Origin: an uncultured Gammaproteobacteria bacterium
Lineage (GTDB): Bacteria; Pseudomonadota; Gammaproteobacteria; SZUA-140
NCBI GenBank assembly: GCA_945788675.1
Contig: CALZMY010000302.1
Coordinates: forward strand, 1-13,003
Direction: 5' to 3'
DNA: 13,003 nucleotides
Shown here: positions 6,307-13,003 of the stretch, in pieces
Layout of the letters: the number at the start of each line of letters is the position of its first letter
Position numbering within the stretch: the stretch's first letter is position 1
Translations under genes and position numbers: made by a program
The notes under the pieces: generated by a model
What the model saw: only the letters and a program-made list of their open reading frames with translations
Told to the model about the DNA's origin: nothing
Database searches by the model: none

Positions 6307-8376
6307 ATGAAAAAAGGAATCTTAGTTTCGTTATTATGGATGTACTGTCAGATAGCTATGGCGAGCAGCGTGGCTGATGACGATAGTGAATTATTTCTTT
6401 TCTTCGATGAAGAGGAGCTGGTCGAGATCGCCAGCAGACACCTGCAGTCACTCAACAAGGCACCGGCGATCGTCTCGGTGGTCACGCGCAGGGAAATCCG
6501 CAACATGGGGGCTCGAAATCTCTTTGATGTGTTGCGCCGTGAAGCGGGTATTGGCGTCACGCTTAACCATTTCGGCAAATATCAGATCGAATTCAGAGGC
6601 AATAAACACGTGGACGCCGCTAATTATAAACTGATGATCGATGGCCATTCGGTACACGACGATCTCAGCGCCGGCTCTAGCTACATCTTTGATAAAATGA
6701 GTATAGAGAATGTCAAACGTATCGAAATTATCCGTGGACCCGGTTCCGCGCTCTACGGTTCCGGGGCATTTGCCGGCGTCATCAATGTCGTTACTGTTAA
6801 CGGAGAGGATATCGATGGGACCACTGTTACCGCCGGCGGCGGATCGTTTGGTACCCAGCACTATAATCTACTGGCAGGCAAGCAATCGGGCGACTGGGAT
6901 ACCGCGTTTATGCTCGATCTATATGACACCGATGGCGCCGAACTGGATGTGGCCAGCGATCTATTCCTGCACTCCGGTAAAACCCAGTTTAATCTAAAAC
7001 GCCTCGATGCCGGCGTGAAACTATCATACAAGGATTTCTCATTTAATAGTCGTTATGTCAGCTTTGATCGCGGGCCCTATGTGGGCGTCATCGGTGCGCT
7101 TAATGATGAAAGTGAAGTGAATCAAACACAGTATTTTCTGGAACTTGCCTATCAGCACGAGATCAGCAAAAAAGCAAACTTTAATGCAAGGGCTTACCAG
7201 GACAGAGTACCCGAGTTTGACCTCTTCTGGGAGATCATTTCCGAAACAGATTATCCCGGCGGCATGATCGGCAATCCAATGGCAGAGATGCAGAGTCATG
7301 GTAGCGAACTTCAGTTTGACCTTGAACTAGCAGAGAATAATTTCCTGACGATCGGCGCGCTGAGCGAAAAACGCAAGATGAAAGATATCAAACATATTGG
7401 CAATTTTGACGGCCGATTATTCATCGGCGGCGCCCCTAATCCTGCCTTTGGCGCCCCACTGGGCGCTCTCACCGACATCAGCGCCGATGCTAACTGGTTG
7501 GACATCAGCAAAACCGAGCGTGATATCTGGGCGATCTATCTGCAGGACATCTGGAACATTACCGATACGCTTGACCTGACTGTCGGTGTGCGCCATGACG
7601 ATTATTCGGATGTCGGCAGCACCACCAATCCACGCGCGGCACTGGTGTGGCAGTTCCACGACGACTGGGATCTGAAGACCCTCTATGGCGAAGCGTTCCG
7701 TGCACCCAGTTTCGCTGAACTGTATCTACTCAACAACACAGCATATCTCGGTAATACGGCACTTGTACCAGAGACGATGAAGACCTTTGAGCTCAGCCTT
7801 GGCCATACCATCTCCAGCAACGACACAACACGCCTGACCTTTTTTGATACCGCGCTTAAAGATAAAATCCAGGCTCTGCCGCAGGGTGGTGGCCTGTCAC
7901 AATTTGGCAACTCAGCGGGAAGCGATGTTCAGGGACTCGAGTTTGAGTTTGAGAAACAATTTAACAGCGGTCATTCGCTGTATGCCAACCTGACCTACCA
8001 GGATGCCAAAGAAAAAAACACTGACAAGCCCGTAGCCGATGTGGCTAATCGCAAAGCCAATATCGGTACCAATCTTGTCGTCGGCCGGCATCTCAATGTC
8101 AATCTCAATCTATTTGCTACTAGTGCTATGCCGCGCCAGTCTGCTGATCCTTCTTATGGAATAACAGCTGACCCACGCACCAACGCGACAGCAGGTTATG
8201 CACTGGTTGATCTGGCCGTCATCGGCAAGGAGTTACATGAAGGGCTGGAAGTTCGGGGATCTGTTTATAATCTTCTTGATAAGGAATACGTTGATCCTGC
8301 TCTTGCTGGCTCAGTGACTAGCGATCTTCCAAGAGAGGGACGTTCTTTGATGATTGAACTCTCTTATGAGATGTAG
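6307..8376 (+). CDS. TonB-dependent outer-membrane receptor (second of tandem pair)
   Basis: This 689-residue TonB-dependent receptor is a full-length paralogue of the protein encoded just upstream. The signal peptide (residues 4-18) is followed by the same acidic stretch (ADDDSE, FFDEEE) and by EELVEIASRH in the TonB-box position. The plug contains RIEIIRGPGSALYGSGAF (138-155). Barrel landmarks such as DIWAIYLQDIW, VGVRHDDYSD and AFRAPSF (near residue 462) are shared. By hand alignment the first 53 mature residues (from S20) agree at 45 positions, whereas plug residues 80-130 and several barrel loops differ, so the pair probably bind different or related ligands. The chain ends in YEM rather than an aromatic residue, which is unusual for a barrel. 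The ATG lacks a strong ribosome-binding site, and co-transcription with the first receptor is likely. Confidence 0.93.
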   Translation: MKKGILVSLLWMYCQIAMASSVADDDSELFLFFDEEELVEIASRHLQSLNKAPAIVSVVTRREIRNMGARNLFDVLRREAGIGVTLNHFGKYQIEFRGNKHVDAANYKLMIDGHSVHDDLSAGSSYIFDKMSIENVKRIEIIRGPGSALYGSGAFAGVINVVTVNGEDIDGTTVTAGGGSFGTQHYNLLAGKQSGDWDTAFMLDLYDTDGAELDVASDLFLHSGKTQFNLKRLDAGVKLSYKDFSFNSRYVSFDRGPYVGVIGALNDESEVNQTQYFLELAYQHEISKKANFNARAYQDRVPEFDLFWEIISETDYPGGMIGNPMAEMQSHGSELQFDLELAENNFLTIGALSEKRKMKDIKHIGNFDGRLFIGGAPNPAFGAPLGALTDISADANWLDISKTERDIWAIYLQDIWNITDTLDLTVGVRHDDYSDVGSTTNPRAALVWQFHDDWDLKTLYGEAFRAPSFAELYLLNNTAYLGNTALVPETMKTFELSLGHTISSNDTTRLTFFDTALKDKIQALPQGGGLSQFGNSAGSDVQGLEFEFEKQFNSGHSLYANLTYQDAKEKNTDKPVADVANRKANIGTNLVVGRHLNVNLNLFATSAMPRQSADPSYGITADPRTNATAGYALVDLAVIGKELHEGLEVRGSVYNLLDKEYVDPALAGSVTSDLPREGRSLMIELSYEM

Positions 8377-8458
8377 CTGACAAAGAATAACAGCGATAGC
8401 AGGCCGCGAACTTCACCAATATTAAACAGATAATACGGTAGAAAAAGAGAGATGGTAA

Positions 8459-9457
8459 ATGGGTGGAAAAACATACGTCCATCATCACATGAATGGCCAT
8501 TTAAAACTCTCTCTAAGAGAGTGGCGCGATTTCGTTGCTGCAAGATTAAGACTTGTTCTGCTATTACTCATCATGCTCCTTGGTTACACACCCTGTTACG
8601 CTAGTGATGTCGCAGCAATAAAAGACCGAAATTTAAGACCATTCAAAGAGGCAGTAGAAGGTTTTGAGGCCACAACGACGGCGGATATTCACGTATATAT
8701 TATTGATATGAAGCGTGATCCCACTGGCAAAAAACTAACCAGGACGGTCAAGAAGAAGAAGGTGGACATGATTTATGCACTTGGTAGCAAGGCACTAAAG
8801 CTAGCGATAGATAAACTGAAAGAGATACCGATTGTCTTTAGCTATGTGCTTAAACCTGAAAAGATAATAGGTGACACAGATGATAAGCGCACTATCGCCG
8901 GCATCAGCATGCTAATACCACCGGGAGAGCAGTTATCGGCATTCAAGATAATTGCGCCAACACTTAATAGAATTGGTGTTGTCTATGACAGCACCAAGTC
9001 AAATGAACTTATCAAGAAAGCAAGATCATCAGCACAGGAACTGGGAATTACCCTGGTAGAGAAGACCATCAGCAACAAAGAAGAAGCTGTTAGTGCTGTA
9101 TATGACCTAAAAGGCCAGATCGATTGTGTATTAATGCTACCAGATACCACATTTGTGACTGCCAAGACGATGAAGCATCTACTGCTGTTTTCTTTTAAAA
9201 ATAACATTCCGATTATTGGACTGTCTGATAAATACGTAAAACAGGGCGCGCTTCTCGCCCTGTCATTTAATAACAGGGAAGTAGGCAAACAGGCAGGTGA
9301 AATCGCCTCTAAAATAATCAGCGGTGAGGATATTCCCAGAAACCTTTATTTAGACCCACGCTCATTAGAGCTATCTATTAACAAAAAGACTGCCGATAAA
9401 CTGGGAATAAGTATTCAGGAATCAGTATTAAAGACTGCGCATCAGGTTTATGAATAA
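8459..9457 (+). CDS. Periplasmic ABC-type substrate-binding protein (PF04392-like), orphan
   Basis: This 332-residue protein has a signal peptide: a long basic n-region, the core LVLLLLIMLLG (32-42) and probable cleavage after A48 in PCYA. The mature part fits the ABC_sub_bind family (PF04392): an N-terminal lobe with VDMIYALGSKALKLA, a hinge strand IPIVFSYVLKPEKI, the RIGVVYDSTKSNELI strand-turn, and a C-terminal lobe with IPIIGLSDKYVKQGALLALSFNNREVGKQAGEIASKI. It should be a two-lobed binding protein for a small molecule; TrpX-like relatives bind amino acids, but I infer no ligand here. ATG 8459 has AGAGAG upstream; ATG 8489 would give a shorter, more usual signal peptide. No permease or ATPase gene lies nearby. 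The gene ends by overlapping the next kinase gene by eight bases, which points to a sensing role. Confidence 0.85.
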   Translation: MGGKTYVHHHMNGHLKLSLREWRDFVAARLRLVLLLLIMLLGYTPCYASDVAAIKDRNLRPFKEAVEGFEATTTADIHVYIIDMKRDPTGKKLTRTVKKKKVDMIYALGSKALKLAIDKLKEIPIVFSYVLKPEKIIGDTDDKRTIAGISMLIPPGEQLSAFKIIAPTLNRIGVVYDSTKSNELIKKARSSAQELGITLVEKTISNKEEAVSAVYDLKGQIDCVLMLPDTTFVTAKTMKHLLLFSFKNNIPIIGLSDKYVKQGALLALSFNNREVGKQAGEIASKIISGEDIPRNLYLDPRSLELSINKKTADKLGISIQESVLKTAHQVYE

Positions 9458-11198
9458 GGAAGAAGAAATCAGCACAGTAGTGCCAGCTATTGCGGTTGCT
9501 CGACAAGAGAATATCCTGGAAAGGATTTCGGCTGCTTTATTTAACAATCTAAGGGCCAAGTTTCTTTGGCCTGCCATCTCTTTGATAATTGCACTTTCAA
9601 TATTCTTAACCGCATCCTCCATCTATATCCAGCAGCGCTCGATGGATGCCGATCTTAAGACATTCGGTTTATCTACAATCCGAAGCCTGGCCAATGACAG
9701 CGAACTAGGCTTGCTCACTGAGAACCAGGACTTTATCAGACCCGTACTGAAAGACTTAACCAATGCCCCAACATTCTTCTACGCCGCTGTCTACAATAAA
9801 GACGGAGACTCTCTGGGCGTAAGATCTATCGTTGCTGACAATGACGATTATATTGCGACGATGCCAGGTGATGTCACCCATGATCTTTCAAACGATAAGG
9901 TTGCGATGTGGAATGAGAGAGAGATTAACGGTGAAGTCATCTATGAGTTCTGGTCGCCTGTATTAATTCACGAATCAGAGGAAAACGAGGACCTGTTTCT
10001 TGATAATGAAATAGATGAGACTGAATTATCAATTGATGTTGGTTCAATTTTAGGCTTTGTTCGATATGGTGTTTCACGCAAAGGTATAAGAGATGCGCTC
10101 CATGAGACATTGCTTGCAAGTCTTACTATTCTTGCAATATTTTTACCTACATCATTTTCGCTTGCCTTCTTGATGTCGACCAGAGTAACGAGGCCAATTG
10201 CTAAACTGGTAAAACTCTCAGAGGAGGTAGCTGAGGGTAGTCTGGACAATGTAATTGATATCACCAGTAAGGACGAGGTCGGAAAACTAGCATTATCCTT
10301 TAATGTCATGATCAGTTCTGTAAAGGCGCGAGATCATGAACTACGCAAGGCACATGATGAATTAGAGAAGAGAGTCGAAGAGCGTACAGCTGAAATCAAC
10401 AAAACAAACCAGGAATTGTCAGATCAAATTGCTGAGCGCACTCAGGCGCAGTCAGAATTAGCAGATCTGGCTTCACGAATGACACATAAAGCAGACCAAC
10501 TAGAAAAAAGCAATAAAGATCTCGATCAATTCGCCTATGTTGCAGCACATGATTTAAAGGCACCGTTATGTGCTATCGCTAACTTATCCAGATGGATAGA
10601 AGAGGATGTAGAAGATCAATTATCAGATGAGAGCCGTGAGCACATGGACCTTTTACGCGGACGAGTACAGCGCCTGGAAAACCTGATAGATGGAATTCTC
10701 CAGTACTCACGTTTAGGACGCATTGATGGAGGCCAGCTTGAGGTTGTAAATGCAGGAATCGTTATTGACCAGATTATTGAGATGCTTAGCCCACCGCCTT
10801 CATTTACGGTAGAAAGAGATCAGCACATGCCTACATTTAAATGTTCAGTACTATTATTTGAGCAGGTGCTATCAAACCTCATCGGTAATGCGATCAAATA
10901 CCACGATAAAGAGGCCGGTAATGTGAATATATCTTTTAAAGATGCGGACGACTTATATGAGTTTTCTGTGGCAGATGATGGCCCCGGCATTGATCCAGAA
11001 TATCATGAAAAAGTATTTATGATATTTCAGACGCTACAGGCGCGTGATACTAAAGAGAGTACTGGCATTGGCCTAACGATAGTAAAAAAGATAATCGAGG
11101 AACAAGGCGGCAAGATAAGCCTGGATTCAAATGAGGGGCGAGGAACCACTTTCCGGTTTACCTGGCCTAAGATGCCGAGAATCAACAAGGGCGAGTAA
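9450..11198 (+). CDS. Membrane histidine kinase with periplasmic sensor and HAMP domain
   Basis: This 582-residue kinase has, in order: a cytoplasmic N-tail (1-38), TM1 (about 40-59), a periplasmic sensor of about 155 residues (60-218), TM2 (about 219-241), HAMP (242-295), a long coiled coil (293-358), HisKA with H367 in FAYVAAHDLKAP, and an ATPase domain with N480 (LIGNAIKYH), DDGPG (509-513) and STGIGLTIV (537-545). The sensor segment around SLANDSELGLLTENQDF and FYAAVYNKDGD resembles CHASE8-type periplasmic domains (PF17152), a tentative match. Residues 174-196 are strikingly acidic (11 of 23 Asp/Glu). Its ATG lies inside the end of the binding-protein gene (8-base overlap, ATGAATAA), so the two are translationally coupled and the binding protein is a plausible sensor partner. 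The core is paralogous to the kinase encoded at 3008-3757. C374 replaces the usual Arg after the H-box. Confidence 0.92.
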   Translation: MNKEEEISTVVPAIAVARQENILERISAALFNNLRAKFLWPAISLIIALSIFLTASSIYIQQRSMDADLKTFGLSTIRSLANDSELGLLTENQDFIRPVLKDLTNAPTFFYAAVYNKDGDSLGVRSIVADNDDYIATMPGDVTHDLSNDKVAMWNEREINGEVIYEFWSPVLIHESEENEDLFLDNEIDETELSIDVGSILGFVRYGVSRKGIRDALHETLLASLTILAIFLPTSFSLAFLMSTRVTRPIAKLVKLSEEVAEGSLDNVIDITSKDEVGKLALSFNVMISSVKARDHELRKAHDELEKRVEERTAEINKTNQELSDQIAERTQAQSELADLASRMTHKADQLEKSNKDLDQFAYVAAHDLKAPLCAIANLSRWIEEDVEDQLSDESREHMDLLRGRVQRLENLIDGILQYSRLGRIDGGQLEVVNAGIVIDQIIEMLSPPPSFTVERDQHMPTFKCSVLLFEQVLSNLIGNAIKYHDKEAGNVNISFKDADDLYEFSVADDGPGIDPEYHEKVFMIFQTLQARDTKESTGIGLTIVKKIIEEQGGKISLDSNEGRGTTFRFTWPKMPRINKGE

Positions 11199-11211
11199 CG
11201 AGGCGAGTGCA

Positions 11212-12885
11212 ATGTTGACAGTGAATGACAGCGAAAAGAAGTTAACAATCCTGATTGTCGATGATGATGAGATTGACCGAATGGCTGTTAAACGCTCGCT
11301 TAAATCGAGTGCACTAAATATAAAAATAGAAGAAGCCAAGTCTGCTATAGAATGTATTTCGATACTTAAGTGTGAGCAATTCGATTGCGTATTTCTGGAT
11401 TATCTACTCCCGGATGGTGATGGCCTGACGACATTAAAGTCTCTGCGCGCGGCTGAAATAAATGTACCCGTTATTATGTTGACCGGTCATGGAAATGAGG
11501 AATTGATAGTTGAAATGATACAAGCAGGTGCTTCGGATTATATACCGAAGGGTAAAATGAAACCCGATGTTCTTGAACACAGCATACGAAATGCGATACG
11601 TATTTGTAGTATTGATGAAGCTAGGAGAGAGGCTGTTGATGAATTAAAAAAATCAAATAAAAAGAATATCGATATCCTTGAGAGTATTACTGATGCTTTT
11701 ATGGCGATAGATAATGAATGGTGTTTTTCATACCTTAATAGCCAGGCAGAACAGTTCATACGTCAGGAGCGTGCGGAATTAATTGGTAAAGAAATATGGC
11801 CATATTTAATGAAAATAAGTAGCTGGTTTCATGAATTATTACGCAAGGCTATGACAGAGAAGGTTTCAGTGAGCCGGGAAGGGTTATGTGGATCGCAGGA
11901 CATGTGGATTGAGACCCATGTCTACCCAAACCAGGAAGGTATTTCTGTTTATATCAACGATATTACAGAACGCAAGCGCGACCAGCAGGCACTCCAACGG
12001 GATAAAGAAGAGCAAAAGATATTAATAAGTAAATTGAAATCTACGCAGAATCAACTATTGCAATCTGAAAAAATGGCATCAATTGGGCAATTGGCCGCAG
12101 GTATGGCGCATGAGATCAATAATCCTATCGGTTACATCAATTCCAATCTGGGCACTATGCTGGATCACATAAAAGCGTTGCTTACCGTATTAGCCGCATA
12201 TAATGAACATGATGCCTTATTGGCACAAGATGTTGAGGCATACAAACATATACAGGAGATCAAAAAACAGACTGAACTGGAATACCTCAAGGAAGACATT
12301 ATTGAGCTGATTAACGAATCAAAAGAAGGTGTTTCCCGTGTTATGAGCATCGTCCAGGATTTAAAAGACTTTTCACATGTTGATGAAGCAGATTGGCAAT
12401 GTGTGGATTTACATAGGGGCCTGGATAGCACATTAAATATTGCAAATAATGAGATAAAATATACGGCAGAGGTCATCAAGGAGTATGGAGACCTTCCACT
12501 TGTTGAGTGTATCCCTGCGCAGATCAATCAGGTGATTATGAACATCCTGGTTAATGCGGCACATTCGATAGAAACTAATGGCACTATCACTATTCGTACA
12601 GGAACTAATGGCGAGGAGGCCTGGCTGGAAATAAGCGATACTGGTAGAGGCATTTCGTCAGAGCATATCACGCGTATTTTTGATCCATTTTTTACTACCA
12701 AACCAGTTGGAAAAGGTACTGGGCTTGGACTGTCATTGTCTTATGGAATTCTAGAAAAGCACGGCGGTCGTCTTGAGGTCGACAGTGAGGTGGGAAAAGG
12801 GTCAACTTTCCGCATATGCTTACCGGTGAGACACAAGCAGCATAAGGATTTAACTGACAACTCTCTAATAACGCCTCCCGTTTAG
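11212..12885 (+). CDS. REC-PAS-histidine kinase hybrid
   Basis: This 557-residue soluble protein begins with a receiver domain (about 11-128): acidic D17-D19, phospho-acceptor D63 in FLDYLLPDGDG, T91 in MLTGHG and K113 in YIPKG. A linker helix leads to a PAS domain (about 150-255, ending in the NDITERKR signature), a coiled coil, then a second-type kinase core with H300 in MAAGMAHEINNP written as GMAHEINNP, N444 and N448 in MNILVNAA, DTGRG (476-480) and GTGLGLSLS (502-510). The long segment between H-box and N-box (EYLKEDIIELINES, IVQDLKDFSH) is usual for this NtrB-like group, which differs from the other two kinases here. The frame is open back to 11131, inside the upstream gene, but ATG 11212 is chosen because GAGG lies eight bases before it, 13 bases after the upstream stop. 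It probably receives phosphate from the upstream kinase through its REC domain. There is no DNA-binding domain. Confidence 0.92.
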   Translation: MLTVNDSEKKLTILIVDDDEIDRMAVKRSLKSSALNIKIEEAKSAIECISILKCEQFDCVFLDYLLPDGDGLTTLKSLRAAEINVPVIMLTGHGNEELIVEMIQAGASDYIPKGKMKPDVLEHSIRNAIRICSIDEARREAVDELKKSNKKNIDILESITDAFMAIDNEWCFSYLNSQAEQFIRQERAELIGKEIWPYLMKISSWFHELLRKAMTEKVSVSREGLCGSQDMWIETHVYPNQEGISVYINDITERKRDQQALQRDKEEQKILISKLKSTQNQLLQSEKMASIGQLAAGMAHEINNPIGYINSNLGTMLDHIKALLTVLAAYNEHDALLAQDVEAYKHIQEIKKQTELEYLKEDIIELINESKEGVSRVMSIVQDLKDFSHVDEADWQCVDLHRGLDSTLNIANNEIKYTAEVIKEYGDLPLVECIPAQINQVIMNILVNAAHSIETNGTITIRTGTNGEEAWLEISDTGRGISSEHITRIFDPFFTTKPVGKGTGLGLSLSYGILEKHGGRLEVDSEVGKGSTFRICLPVRHKQHKDLTDNSLITPPV

Positions 12886-12889
12886 AGAG
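12861..12889 (+). terminator. Inverted repeat over the stop codon, possible weak terminator
   Basis: CTCTCTAA (12861-12868) and TTAGAGAG (12882-12889) form a perfect 8-bp stem with a 13-base loop. The 3' arm includes the TAG stop of the REC-PAS-kinase gene. No U-tract follows, so it is at best a weak or factor-dependent terminator, or an mRNA 3'-end stabiliser. Confidence 0.3.
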
Positions 12890-12916
12890 GATACAATCGC
12901 GAAAGTATTGCGCCCG

Positions 12917-12922
12917 TATAAT
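12917..12922 (+). promoter_or_regulatory. Possible -10 element (TATAAT) before a partial gene
   Basis: A perfect TATAAT lies six bases before the ATG at 12928. I find no convincing -35 hexamer at 16-18 bases upstream and no extended -10. If used, transcription would begin at or next to the ATG and the message would be leaderless. Confidence 0.25.
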
Positions 12923-12927
12923 TTAAT

Positions 12928-13003
12928 ATGAGAACATTACTAGCTGATAAATATTCTCACGATTCACATGAGCCTCGGACTGCATTAGAAACGGCTCTAG
13001 AAG
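12928..13003 (+). CDS. Possible start of a further gene, cut by the window end
   Basis: From ATG 12928 the frame stays open for 25 codons to the edge of the window, beginning MRTLLADKYSHDSHEPR and continuing into an Ala/Leu/Glu-rich helix-like stretch. An in-frame TAA at 12919 closes the frame upstream. There is no clear ribosome-binding site, and the fragment is too short to assign to a family. It is on the same strand as the signalling cluster, 42 bases after it. Confidence 0.35.
   Translation, partial: MRTLLADKYSHDSHEPRTALETALE

Noticed and set aside
6448..6861. 137-codon minus-strand frame inside the second receptor gene
   Set aside because: It is antisense to a clear TonB-dependent receptor and its product has no family features.
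11131..11211. N-terminal extension of the REC-PAS-kinase
   Set aside because: These 27 codons lie mostly inside the upstream kinase gene; ATG 11212 has a well-spaced GAGG and directly precedes the receiver domain.

Overview
The window looks like a mid-GC gammaproteobacterial (or at least proteobacterial) chromosome. It carries Gram-negative envelope genes: two TonB-dependent receptors, an outer-membrane barrel, a lipoprotein cytochrome and a TlpA-like thioredoxin. Coding is dense, with overlapping start and stop codons. Placement near sulfur- or metal-oxidising gammaproteobacteria is only an impression from protein style. I see no tRNA, rRNA, CRISPR array or insertion sequence.

Left part (1-2403). 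A small single-membrane-segment protein of unknown function (+ strand) converges on a three-gene minus-strand operon. A hairpin that can terminate transcription from both sides lies between them. The operon reads, in transcription order, a methionine-rich outer-membrane barrel with a CCxxC motif, a lipoprotein c-type cytochrome (CGSCH), and a periplasmic TlpA-like thioredoxin (WCSPC). The genes are tightly coupled: a TAATG junction, then a 17-base overlap. The content suggests envelope copper or redox handling, which is inference.

Middle (2404-3007). This is a roughly 600-base region with no convincing gene. It contains a hairpin over the ribosome-binding site of the barrel gene, a perfect 19-bp 9-1-9 palindrome that looks like an operator, three 8-bp-period direct repeats, and a compact set of three adjacent hairpins closed by G/C runs that looks like a structured RNA or REP-type element. 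The remaining ~390 bases hold nothing I recognise.

Right part (3008-12885). Seven plus-strand genes form one signalling and uptake cluster: a sensor-less histidine kinase, an Rcp1-like single-domain response regulator, two tandem paralogous TonB-dependent receptors, a periplasmic ABC-type substrate-binding protein (PF04392-like) without any permease or ATPase, a membrane histidine kinase whose gene overlaps the binding-protein gene, and a REC-PAS-kinase hybrid. The two HisKA-type kinases share a closely related catalytic core. No gene here carries a DNA-binding output domain. The simplest reading is a system in which the receptors bring a ligand into the periplasm, the binding protein captures it, and the adjacent kinase reports it through a phosphorelay. 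The ligand is unknown. This gene arrangement is the best candidate for an undescribed system in the window. A further gene may begin at 12928 and run off the end.
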